In this document: positions 54,339-63,594 of the stretch, in pieces
Layout: the number at the start of each line of letters is the position of its first letter
Numbering within the stretch: the stretch's first letter is position 1
Origin: Branchipolynoe longqiensis
Taxonomy: Eukaryota > Annelida > Polychaeta > Phyllodocida > Polynoidae
Length of the DNA: 64,000 bases
Assembly (NCBI GenBank): GCA_030323885.1
Contig: CM059196.1
Location: 35,504,481-35,568,480, forward strand
Direction of reading: 5' to 3'
Notes under the pieces: generated by a model
Told to the model about the DNA's origin: nothing
What the model saw: only the letters and a program-made list of their open reading frames with translations
Databases searched by the model: none
Made by a program: the position numbers and the translations under genes

Positions 54339-55085
54339 TATATATATATATGTTCTGGCTACAAATAACAAAGAGAACCAAGAGAATAATGGGTTGGCAA
54401 CTTTTATATATCAAGACGTTAGACGTGTAACGTTTTATACGCCCTATATATATTATATATAAGTATATATATATATGTATATATATAGCAAGTTGGACAT
54501 GAATAGCTGGGTGGGTGTGAAAGGTTGGGTGCGATGGAGTGCGGGTAGTAGTAGAGGATGCCTGGTTGTGGAAATATCTGAGCATAGAAAGTGACAAAGT
54601 TTGGTGACCAACTCTAAATTAGGTTATTCACGTAGGTATTTGTGGTGCGTGACATCTATTAAAGTTGATCAATTATGCTTGCAAGTAGGCAGTCTCGTGT
54701 AGCTTTCTGCATGCTGTCATGCATAGATGAACACAATCCTACAGTGTGACTGACACTGCTCAACATCCGGTGGAGGCGAGGTGGGTCATTATGGCGCAAT
54801 CGGTACAGTGTTGCATGTTAAGGAGTATAACAATATAACATTATGTATATGTATGCTTGTATTAACCGTTGTGCATCACATATATGAGGAGCCCAGCTTA
54901 AGATATATATGTAGGTGGTACGCGTACATTTGGCCAATTGAATGAAAAAAACACTTTTGGAATAAAACGTGATGGAATCAAATGCTATGAAGCATCATAT
55001 ATTTTAATAAAAATAAATTGTTAATCTCAGGTGGTACCTCGCAGTGCGCCTGCGTTTCTGGAACCTAGGCCCCTATATATATATA
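54339..55085. other. Unique AT-rich sequence with (TA)n
   Basis: TATA repeats near 54339-54350, 54440-54490 and 55073-55085. No gene recognised. Confidence 0.4.
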
Positions 55086-55087
55086 GG

Positions 55088-55580
55088 AGTCTGCACTGAC
55101 CTCTCAGGCAAGTAACCATATAGACAGGTAGGCATGGGTACTGTGGTGATGTCAGGGAGCCTAGGTGGTGTAATGGTTAGCACACTGGCCCGGAATGCAA
55201 AGAGATGTGGGTTCGAGTCCCACTCTAAGCGCAATATTTCCCATTTTCATCACCCCCATGACACTGGTTTCCGTGACCAGCATCCTGTACAAGCTATGCG
55301 CTGTATTGTTGTTGAACCTACCCTGTATATCTGTAAGTGCACTGCCTGTATGTATGTAATTGTAAGCATTAAAAGACTTACAATTCCAGGGGGACGAGTG
55401 TAGTAGTCTGCACTGATCTCTCAGGCAAGTAACCACATAGACAGGTAGGCGTGGGTAGTGTGGTAATGTCAGGGAGCCTAGGTGGTGTAATGGTTAGCAC
55501 ACTGGCCTGGAATGCAAAGAGATGTGAGTTCGAGTCCCACTCGATGCGCAATATTTCCCATTTTCATCACCCCCATGACA
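55088..55580 (+). mobile_element. T-element, LTR-internal-LTR
   Basis: LTRs 55088-55263 (first ~8 bp missing) and 55399-55580, internal 55264-55398 (CTGGTTTCCGTGACC.. to ..AGGGGGACGAG). tRNA-like modules lie at 55159-55230 and 55476-55547. The second has a T at the anticodon-loop position that is C in most copies. (TA)n flanks obscure any target duplication. Confidence 0.75.
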
Positions 55581-55613
55581 TATATACATATAGACTAATC
55601 ACGCTTTTGCTAT

Positions 55614-55678
55614 TTCCGTCCTGATATGACCTTAGATGTTGCTAGGACGTTAATCAACAAGAAAAAAACAAGCAAGCA
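55614..55678 (+). mobile_element. SINE-A 3' tail only
   Basis: CCGTCCTGATATGACCTTAG..CTAGGACGTTAATCAACAAG with an A-rich CAAGCAAGCAA tail. Confidence 0.75.
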
Positions 55679-56347
55679 ACCCTTTTCCAGTGAATCCATT
55701 GAAAATGAATACGTAACGTGAACAGCGACATTAACCAGTGCCGTGTGACGTCATCAGATAATGCGTACATTTACGATACGCAGACATTTAGTAAACCATT
55801 CACGCCATATGCAGCAGAAATGTTTGGTGTGTGGTTTGTGTGGGGGGTGGTTGGGTGGGGGGATAGTGGGGGTAAGGTGGGAGACATAACCGATGTAGTA
55901 AGTAGATCTGGCAGCTCTGCTTCCTCCTGGGGTACCAGCGGCATGGCCTACGCACGAGCACTTCCGGTATTGTGTCATAGTGACTTCCGGTATTGTGGCC
56001 CAGGTATCCCAGTGTGTACGTACAATGGGGAGTTCATGCGTAAAACCCTGTAAGCGCCAATCCAAGAATTGAGATAAACATTGGGAGTAAAATATTTTTT
56101 TGTTCATTTCTCTGAAAACCTTTTCATCACATGTAAAGTGAAATTTGTGAGAATTAAAATTACCTTCATGTAAAAATCGCTTATTTATTAACATTTTTGG
56201 ATTGGCGCTTGTCGAGTTTTGCGCCTGAACTATTTGTATTCCCCGGACACGGGAGCAGCGAGGGCATACCATCTGGTCACGTGACTGAGCAGACAACTTA
56301 CCTGCTTTGTGTAGTTAGTATGTCTATTATCCAAAGTGGCCTCGCAT
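55679..56347. other. Unique sequence
   Basis: A ~110-codon plus frame and a 180-codon minus frame overlap at 55718-56296. Neither shows a recognisable domain or repeat. The minus frame (start 56296) is the longest low-repeat frame in the window, but its composition and lack of motifs leave it unsupported as a gene. Confidence 0.3.
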
Positions 56348-56732
56348 GAAAGATGCACAGCTTAGTGGTTTTGAGTTTAGGTACATATATTAGATTTTTA
56401 AATTAAAATTTAGTTTTTATTATTTTGGTACATTAGTTGATTAAGCGCACACAATTTCAATTGCGGACAATTAGTCTTCCTCATTCTAACGCTCCACCCC
56501 CTATTCTAGTAAAGCCAGACACCAGGAGGTAGCGACATGTATCAATTCTTAAGTCATTAATTTGACTCGACTAATACGTGAAGTAGCTGCACAACTTATT
56601 GATAGTTATAATCTACTTTGTTTTAGTTAGATCTCACTTCTATTTTAAGTGGTTATCTCTGGAGATATTTGGAATGAAACCATGAACAAAATAAATTTGC
56701 ACAATGCGCCTGTTTTGAGCTTCTGGCATTTG
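56348..56732 (-). mobile_element. Old MITE-D copy broken by other fragments
   Basis: AGATGCACAGCTTAGTGGTT and later TTCTATTTTAAGTGGTTATC with GAGATATTTGGAATG match minus-strand MITE-D. Between them are the 38545-like dispersed repeat (56465-56510) and a minus SINE-A piece (56513-56575). Confidence 0.45.
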
Positions 56733-56911
56733 TCAGAACCGGTTAGCTTAGTATCAGGATAGTGTGACTGAGTGGGATATTAGGGCATGGTACTGACATC
56801 CTGATCTCCCAGTTGGAAACTTTTTCTTTAATAGTGAAATCCACGAGTGCACACTGTCACAAGTCGGTACCCATCCTGATATGTTGCCAGGATGTAAAGT
56901 GACAACAAACA
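56733..56911 (+). mobile_element. SINE-A, 5'-truncated, rearranged
   Basis: Body from AGAACCGGTTAGCTTAGTAT through CACAAGTCGGTACCCATCC. A T-rich insertion replaces the GCAGCACTATAAAG segment, and ATGACCTTAG is deleted from the tail. Confidence 0.75.
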
Positions 56912-57017
56912 AATAAACAAGCCTTCCATGCATGTGAGGTCAGTGCAGCCAGCCCTTTTCCTCACTGCCTTAGTTGAACTGCTCGCCGCCCAGTGGCGTG
57001 GTGGTAGTAGTATAGAA

Positions 57018-57676
57018 ATGGTCCTCAGTGACGGGCGTCCCGCTAGAAAACCAAGGTGACACAGTCACGCCACCTGGTGGGGAAAGGCCTCCACCCTGCA
57101 GAAGGGTCTGGGCAAATGGTCCTCAGTGACAGGCATCCCGCCATAAAACCAAGGTGACACAGTTGCGCCACCTGGTGGGGAAAGGCCCCCATGCCGCAGA
57201 AGGGTCCAGGCAAATGGTCCTCAGTGATGGGTGTCCCGCTATAAAAGCAAGGTTACACAGTCGTGCCACCTGGTGGGGAAAGGCCCCCACCCTGCAGAAG
57301 GGTCTAGGCAAATGGTCCTCAGTGACGGGCGTCCCACTATAAAACCAAGGTTACACAGTCGTGCCACCTGGTGGGGAAAGGCCCCCACCCCGCAGAAGGG
57401 TCTGGGCAAATGGTCCTCATTGACGGGCGTCCCACTATAAAACCAAGGTTACACAGTCGTGCCACCTGGTGGGGAAAGGCCCCCACCCCGCAGAAGGGTC
57501 TGGGCAAATGGTCCTCAGTGATGGGAGTCCCGCTATAAAACCAAGGTGCACAGTCGCGCCACCTGGTGGGGAAAGGCCCCCACCCCGCAGAAGGGTCTGG
57601 GCAAATGGTCCTCAGCGACAGGTGTCCCGGTATAAAACCAAGGTGACACAGTTGCGCCACCTAGTGGGGAAAGTCC
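57018..57676. repeat. 98-bp satellite, seven units, each with a CTCF-like motif
   Basis: GTCCTCAG(T/C)G starts at 57021, 57119, 57217, 57315, 57413, 57511 and 57608 (spacing 98, the last 97). Each unit contains GCCACC(T)GGTGGGGAAAGGC. On the minus strand this is CCACCAGGTGGCGC/CCACCAGGTGGCAC, which fits the CTCF core; the last unit reads CCACTAGGTGGCGC. Also constant are CTATAAAACCAAGGT and CCGCAGAAGGGTCTGGGCAA. Overlapping open frames on both strands are satellite translations. Confidence 0.95.
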
Positions 57677-58600
57677 GGGCGTTCTGGAGCTGCTTTTTTG
57701 TTGTTTTTTGTGATGAATTTATTTACCTTTCCCATAACGGATAAGTGTGTTAACACTTGTTTTCACTTGTTTTCACTGTGGGGCAGCAATACTCCCACTA
57801 GACCAATTTGATTCAAGTCTTTTGAATGTTGTCTTAGTAATAGTAGTAATACATTTGGATTTATTTTGTATGGGTTGTAACTTTTTGTAGATTGCAAACA
57901 ATCCTAAATCGAGCTTTTACGATTCGTTGTGTTAGTCCATTTCCCTTCTTTTTTGTATTTATTATTTATTTGTTGTTATGCATTTCTATTGTAACGTGTT
58001 AATTTCATTAGTTGCTAGTAAGGCCTGAAGGTCTAATCATGTTGGTATGCATATTGATTTTGACAGGTCTATGTAAGTTCCTTGTTTGTGTTATACTAAG
58101 GAAATATATATCGCCAATCAGCATTTCCCCCCTGAACATTAGAGTCATGCCATGCACCCACTCCTTTAGGATCATCCTGGTCATGATTTTGAAATTAGCA
58201 TGTTGTACTCATGAGTTAATCTTTCTAGGTTACATTAGTTTAGTAGTTTCTTTAAAAAAACGCTATGTCAGTGCATGTTTAGGCCCCTGAGTATGTGTGT
58301 GAGGGTGGGGAGGGTGGGGGGGGGGGGGATTAGAGGGGGCTCCTCCTCCCCCTCATACACACATACACTCCTTGGAGTATTCTCACAACCTGGTCACAAA
58401 CACATGGCCGACCACAGGCAAATTAGATGAGAGTGCTCGGAATGTCTGCCTGATGTGTCTATGAGCAGTTCCATATACTCACCGTCCTACTAATAAAACA
58501 CTTGCCAGAACCATCGGCATTTCTCTACAACTGCAATCTGAAATAGGCTGTAGTTATGATGTGTGCAATGCAGTTGTCAATATTATATACCTTTTTGTGT
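57677..58600. other. Unique AT-rich sequence
   Basis: Poly-G near 58317-58329. It may be partly LINE 3' untranslated region given the hairpin that follows, but I cannot delimit it. Confidence 0.35.
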
Positions 58601-58680
58601 GTAACTAACCCTGAATTGAAAAATGTCTGGGAGACCAGTGCTTCGGCACTGACAAAAGACCTAAACATGGCTCAGTTTAG
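58601..58680 (+). mobile_element. LINE 3'-end fragment with UUCG hairpin
   Basis: GAGACCAGTGCTTCGGCACTGACAAAAG-type end: CAGTGC-TTCG-GCACTG forms a perfect 6-bp stem at 58636-58651. It corresponds to the hairpin in the 3' UTR of the LINE at 7617-8660. Confidence 0.45.
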
Positions 58681-58699
58681 CTTGCTTCGAGGGATGTTA

Positions 58700-58937
58700 G
58701 GACCGTCCCAAATATGAAGACTGCTTCCTAATAGGTCCGCCGCATAAACCTACATGTTTGCACCGTCCCATTCTTCATATTTCTCATGAAGACTGTTTCC
58801 TAACAGGTCCGCCGCATAAACCTACATGTTTGCACTGTCCCATTCTTCATATTTCTCATGAAGACTGCTTCCTAACAGGTCCGCCGCATAAACCTACATG
58901 TTTGCACCGTCCCATTCTTCATATTTCTCATGAAGAC
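58700..58937 (+). repeat. 72-bp tandem repeat, three units
   Basis: GGTCCGCCGCATAAACCTAC occurs at 58734, 58806 and 58878. Because 72 is divisible by 3, the frame from 58758 keeps the same 24-residue peptide (ILHISHEDCFLTGPPHKPT-like) in successive units. Too short to call a gene. Confidence 0.85.
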
Positions 58938-59113
58938 CGGCTGTCCGTAATTATCAGTCGCCTCCTCCAGCCTTATATCAATGGACAAATGCGACTGATG
59001 CTTTTCTGTTCGCACCACCTTGTCCCGGCTGTCCGTAATTATCAGTCGCCTCCTCCGGCCTTATATCAATGGACAAATGCGACTGATGCTTTTCTATTTG
59101 CACCACCTTTACG
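58938..59113 (+). repeat. 88-bp tandem duplication
   Basis: GGCTGTCCGTAATTATCAGT at 58939 and 59027, with nearly identical following sequence to GCGACTGATGCTTTTCT. Confidence 0.9.
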
Positions 59114-59291
59114 CATTACGCATTATGCACCGATCGCTACATGGAGCGATCGGGATAATGGATTTCTTTCGCATTCGCATTCGTATTACGCGTGTATGGA
59201 ATGTAGCTCATAGGTTTCAAGGTGTTTCGATTCTTTGTCGCATTTGCATTCCCAGTCGCATTACGCATTACGCGTATATGGAATGCGCCCT

Positions 59292-59545
59292 TTATACTAC
59301 TCCAGGGTCTGGGTGTGGTCAGTTGCTACATGGCGGGTATCTTGTGTGGTGTGTGTTCCAGGTGGTTGGTGCTGGAGGACTGAGGATCTGCCTGATAGCA
59401 GTGAGAAAGATGAGTAACTGAGACGGTCAAACCAGTTATTCTTCACTGGGTTATACTACTCCAGGGTCTGGGTATGGTCAGTGGGTACATGGCGGATATG
59501 CTGTGTGGTGTGTGTTACAGGTGGTTGGTGCTGGAGGACTGAGAG
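59292..59545 (+). repeat. Direct duplication, 159-bp spacing
   Basis: TATACTACTCCAGGGTCTGG..GTGGTTGGTGCTGGAGGACT occurs at 59293-59386 and again at 59452-59545, separated by about 65 bp of different sequence. Before the first copy, GCATTACGCATTACGCGTAT and CATTCGCATTCGTATTACGC are short local repeats. Confidence 0.85.
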
Positions 59546-59719
59546 TTTGGCGGCGAGGCGCTGGTTGGGAGTGATGGCAGGTGTGGTCCTGATCAGAATT
59601 CACTTCTTTGGGCGGCCTAGCCTGCCTGAGAGGGCGGTCATACCGGGGGCTGTCCGGGAGGGCGGGGCCGACTAGAGAATGACAGGTCGCACTGGGCAGA
59701 AGGCGGTAGATGGCAGACA

Positions 59720-60475
59720 TTACACGGTGGGCCCGTCCCCCTTCCCCCTCCCCGACCCCCATCCCCTCCCTCGCCTCTCCCTTCCCACTCCCCGCCCCCC
59801 ATCCTCCCTCCCTCCCCACCCCCTTCCCCCTCCCAGTCCCCGTCGCGCATCCCCCTCCCTCCCCTCCCCCTTCCCCTTCCGTCCCCCTCCCGTCCCCCTT
59901 CCCACTCCCCATCCCCCTCCCTCCCCTCCCCCTCCCTCCCCTCCGCTCCCTCCCCTCCCCTCCCCTCCTCCCCCTCCCTCCCCCTTCCCCCCCTCCCCGC
60001 CCCGCTCCCGCTCCCCCTCCCGCTCCCCCTTCCCGCTCCCCCCCCTCCCCCATCCCCATCCCCCTCCTCCTCCCCCTCCCATCTCCCCGGTCCCTTCCCC
60101 CTTCCTCCTCCCCTTTCCACCTCCCTCCTCCCCTTTCCACCTCCCCCTCCCCCGCCCCCCTCCACTCTCCCCCCTCCTCTCTCCCCTTCCCCCTCCCCCT
60201 TCCCCCTCCCCTCCCCTCCCCCTTCTCCCTTCCGCCTCCCCCCCTCCCCTCCCTTTCCCCTCCCCTCCCTCCTCCCTTTCCCCTCCCTCCTCCCTTTCCC
60301 CCCCTCCCCCTCCTCCCCGCTCCTCTTTCCCCCTCCTCTTCCCCCCTGCTCCCTCCTCCCCCCCCTTTCCCCCTCCTCGGCACCTTCCCCCTCACTGCCC
60401 CCTCTCCTCCTTCCCACCCTCTCCTCCTCCCCACCCCCACCATCCCCTCCCTCCCCACCCCCACCCCAACCCTCG
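59720..60475. repeat. 750-bp polypyrimidine tract (CCCCTCCC / CCTTCCCC)
   Basis: Plus strand almost entirely C and T. Frames of roughly 270-330 codons are open on both strands because stop codons cannot form. Not a gene. Confidence 0.95.
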
Positions 60476-61161
60476 GCGTTGTACGCAGCCGCCGTCAGAA
60501 GATATCGCCGGTCCGAGTATGAATCAATCAAACAAAGCACGTTGCTGATGCTTTTCATGTGTCGCTCCCGCCGGGCTGGTAATATGTTCGTTGCTCACCC
60601 TTTATCCCCACTCACCCACACCCCACACCCCCACTCACCCATATACCACCCCACCCACATACCACCCTCACCCCCACCACCACCACCACCACCAACAACA
60701 ACCACTACCGCAACCACCACCACCACCACCGCCAGCAGCAGCTTGGCGCTGGCCAGCGGGGTAAAGTAAATCGTAATGGATATTCTTGCAAATTTCCCGT
60801 CCAAAATCTTCTCGGCAGCACTGTGTGACCTTCCCTCAAACGCAATTATGTAGCCCTGTGCAACGTAATTACGCGCGGTGTCGCTTCTTATTTCATTATG
60901 CAAATGCGATCACTTCTTGGCCGTGTTCCCGAGGCCAGCAAGTCATTTGCTGCAGGGCGTAATGAGGTTACAATGACCAATCGCATTGCTGGTTGCCGTT
61001 GTCCTGGCAACAAGGGCTATGCGGCTGCGCATTGGCGGGCCCCGGTCGCCGCGCCCCCTGTCAGCGGTTAGAGGAATCAATCCTTTAAGTATTGCAGTGG
61101 TTTGCTTACGGCCACTTTGTCGGCACTTTTTTTATTTTGTATTTTGTATTTGATATTAACA
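60476..61161. other. Unique sequence with CACCC and CCA repeats
   Basis: CACCCACACCCC repeats at 60605-60670 and (CCA)n at 60676-60730. GTTGCC..GGCAAC at about 60993-61012 is an RFX-like inverted motif with a long spacer. GCGCCCCCTGTCAGCGG near 61048 is CTCF-like on the minus strand. No exon recognised. Confidence 0.35.
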
Positions 61162-61633
61162 TAAAAGTTGCATAGTCCGAGGTTTTTTAGTTTATAATTT
61201 TCTTGGATGAAAAATTAGGCGGATTGTTATAATTTACCCTACTTCAGTTTTAAGTAGCATTGATATTAACATTATAGTTGCATAGGCTGATAGTTTTGAG
61301 TTTCTGTCATTGTTCGTACATAAATATATTAGGTTGATCGTTATAATTTATCTTAATTTAATTTGAAGTAGGTTTTATTTTAAATAGCTAAATTTTGAGA
61401 TATTTGAAGTGCAAACATGTCAAATTAGTTTAGGCAAGCACGCCCGAACATTGACACCATAGGCTTATGTAGTAACACGTTCTATTAAATTGATTCAGTG
61501 TTAATGTCATGACAATTTTCTTTTATAATTAAGTACACCAGTATTTAAGTTAGATATGTCGATCTAGAATCAAATCTAGATAATTGGTTTGGTTTTGAAA
61601 ATTTGATGTTTTCATCGGACTATGCATATTTAA
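61162..61633 (-). mobile_element. MITE-D, minus strand, with duplicated end
   Basis: AAAGTTGCATAGTCCGAGG.. and ..CATCGGACTATGCATATTTAA are the inverted termini. The first ~100 bp (TGATATTAACATAAAAGTTG.., GGATTGTTATAATTTACC) is repeated at about 61258-61370 (TGATATTAACATTATAGTTG.., GATCGTTATAATTTATC), so the element has a partly doubled terminus. Confidence 0.7.
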
Positions 61634-62055
61634 CAACAGGTAGTATTGTGTGTATATATAATATAATATACATATATCTATATATTGTAGCAGAAATGCG
61701 CAGCCTATTTGATCCATTGTGAGAATGTGTGGAGAGCTCTTGTGTGCACAAGCTCCATGCCTGATTGGGGGTGGGTGGGTAAAATTGATTATTTCGCGTC
61801 GAATTGGTCAACAAATAGTTAGTAAGTCACAGAGCGGGGTGGCCGACAGACGGCCGCCTAATCATGTCGCTGGGCGGCGGAGGCAGGGGGAGAGGCGGGG
61901 GGGGGGGGGAGAGCGGGGTGCCGGGGAGAGGGAAGGGTGAGGGAGGGGGAGCGGGGAGAGGGAGGGGCGTGGGGTGAGGGAGGGGGGGAAGGGCGGTGGG
62001 AAATTTGACGTGGTTTGCAAAATAAAATGATTGTGACGATTTTTAAGGCGCTCGC
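61634..62055. other. Unique sequence then a G-rich stretch
   Basis: 61870-62000 is GGGAGGGGG-rich. Nothing gene-like. Confidence 0.4.
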
Positions 62056-62060
62056 CCACA

Positions 62061-62106
62061 CCGCTGTCACACAGTGTGACACCGCTGTCACACAGTGTGA
62101 CAGCGG
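62061..62106. repeat. Tandem palindromes CCGCTGTCACACAGTGTGAC
   Basis: CCGCTGTCACACAGTGTGAC occurs twice, one base apart. The second copy is extended by AGCGG into a 25-nt near-perfect palindrome. It could be a dimeric protein-binding site or a cruciform. Confidence 0.7.
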
Positions 62107-62177
62107 CTGACACGTCTGTTTGAATGGATGTCCGACAGAATGGATTAATCCCGTCAGCGCCTTACGCTGCAGGGCAA

Positions 62178-62400
62178 CGTGACGTCACAGGCGTCATTGA
62201 CGTCAGGGTTCTGATCCGCAGTCTGCTGGTGATATTATTAATATTATTATTATGAGGCAGAGATTATCGGGGGCTTAACTTGGGAGACATAAAGTTTTAA
62301 CTACAAAAGTTTTAAGTTGCCGTTGGTGGTGATGATGACGTCACCCACTGCCCTCCTTTCCCCGCGCACGTGTTTGTCGGCGTATAGCGCATGCGCAGTC
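62178..62400 (+). promoter_or_regulatory. Promoter-like cluster: three CREs, E-box, NRF1 site
   Basis: TGACGTCA palindromes at 62180-62187, 62198-62205 and 62336-62343, CACGTG at 62368-62373, and an NRF1-type GCGCATGCGCA at 62387-62397. This combination in 220 bp is characteristic of metazoan CpG promoters. The candidate exon at 63223 lies downstream on the same strand. Confidence 0.4.
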
Positions 62401-62437
62401 AGTCAATTCAGCCTCCTTTCTTAATTCCTTACGGTGG

Positions 62438-62755
62438 GTTGTTGGAGTTTTAAGACCTAGCAACATCTAAGGTCATAGCAGGACCGGAACTGATTTGTGA
62501 TAGTGCTGCCTCACTGGGACTGGAGACCAGGCCATCAGTGCCATGACCTGATTTGACTCAGTCACATTATCATGTCACTGAGCCAACCAGTCCTTGCCTT
62601 ATCCTAATAATGTAGAGCACCTGGCTAGGAAGCAAGAAGTATATATTTTTAAGTCATTGGATTGACTCGACCAGTGTTCTAACCCGTGGATTCGAATCAC
62701 ACAATCTACTAAAATGTGAGATGGATGCTCAACTCATTTGGTCATCCTGTCTGGT
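62438..62755 (-). mobile_element. SINE-A, full length, type-2 head
   Basis: Minus strand: a head with GAGCATCCATCTC and GATTCGAATCCACGGG, the full body, and a tail CTAGGTCTTAAAACTCCAAC. It separates the promoter-like cluster from downstream sequence. Confidence 0.85.
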
Positions 62756-62789
62756 CTAATTCCTTACGTCCTATCTATATATAAATATA

Positions 62790-63045
62790 TATATGAGCCT
62801 GTCTCAAAAGGTGCTAGCTCTTCATTTTTTTGTCCATAGTAACAATTGACACAAAACAGCACAGAAACGGTTACACTGAAAACACAAGGACATTTGCTTC
62901 AAATCAATATGTATTCTATTGGGATTATGAAACACCATGTAAAAAAACAAATCAGTTTATCCTGAGCAAATGCGTGTTGATCGTTACTATGGACAAATTC
63001 TTGTCCCATATTGCTTAGCACCTTTTCAGACAGTCTCATATATAT
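62790..63045. mobile_element. TIR element L with long imperfect inverted repeats
   Basis: GAGCCTGTCTCAAAAGGTGC.. (62795) and the complement of GCTTAGCACCTTTTCAGACA.. (from 63012) pair. A second paired block is TTGTCCATAGTAAC with GTTACTATGGACAA. Arms total about 60 bp around a ~130-bp centre. TATATA on both sides. Non-coding. Confidence 0.75.
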
Positions 63046-63088
63046 ATATACACGTACACATCACACGCCGACCCTTATGTCCATCACT

Positions 63089-63168
63089 ACTTCCGGTTTG
63101 CGATTAGCCGGGTGTCTTTGCTTAGTTTTCTTTTAAGTTGTTGTTTGTTTTTACGCGTGTCACGTGAC
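63089..63168 (+). promoter_or_regulatory. ETS-like and E-box palindrome sites
   Basis: ACTTCCGGT at 63089-63097 and GTCACGTGAC at 63159-63168, just upstream of the candidate exon. Confidence 0.25.
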
Positions 63169-63222
63169 TGGCAGTTAATGGGAACCCCTGCCCTGATAGG
63201 CTGCCGATCTTGTGTCTTGCAG

Positions 63223-63323
63223 GTCCGGCCAGCATCCTACGCCGGACAGGTATCAGTTTAAGAAGGTGTTTCCGGCGTCGGCAGAAAAACTGAGTCTGTT
63301 CCTTCCTCCACATGCGCTTAATG
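63223..63323 (+). CDS. Candidate internal coding exon, function unknown
   Basis: TTGTGTCTTGCAG (acceptor ending at 63222) and GTGAGT (donor 63324-63329) bracket 101 bases that are open in one frame. The translation begins SGQHPTPDRYQFKK and ends LFLPPHALN: about 33 residues, mixed composition and not low-complexity. With the first base left over, the exon would begin completing a codon and end one base into the next. The other two plus frames contain stops. I do not recognise the family. No other exon of the same gene is visible in the window. Chance splice-like flanks are possible. Confidence 0.35.
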
Positions 63324-63384
63324 GTGAGTATGCTCCAGTCACGTTGTTAATTAGCCATATTTAGCCTTATACCGAGCTGACCTC

Positions 63385-63535
63385 TCCCCTCTACCTCCCT
63401 CTACCTCCCTCCCCCTCCCTCCCCCTCCCTCCCCCTCCCCCCTTCCTCCCCCTCCAGCCCTTCCCTCCCACTTCAGCCCCTCCCTCCCCTTGCCCCCCTG
63501 CCCCCCCTTCCCCTTCCGCCTCCCCCTTGCCCCCT
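63385..63535. repeat. CCCTCCCCCT polypyrimidine tract
   Basis: C/T-rich repeats (CTACCTCCCT, CCCCCTCC). Minus-strand Gly/Glu frames are artefacts. Confidence 0.85.
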
Positions 63536-63594
63536 CCAGGCGTCGTCACTCTGCCCCGATATAGGGCCTTTATCCCCGTCATTTATCTTCTTCT

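Noticed and set aside
55754..56296. 180-codon minus-strand frame as a gene
   Set aside because: Non-repetitive, but no recognisable domain, no splice or promoter context on that strand, and it overlaps a plus frame of similar quality.
59478..60558. Open frames of 270-330 codons on both strands
   Set aside because: The plus strand is almost pure C/T, so stops cannot occur. The peptides are Pro/Ser/Leu or Gly/Arg/Glu runs with no domains.
60993..61012. RFX X-box
   Set aside because: Perfect half-sites GTTGCC and GGCAAC, but the spacer is about 8 bp instead of the usual 1-3 bp.
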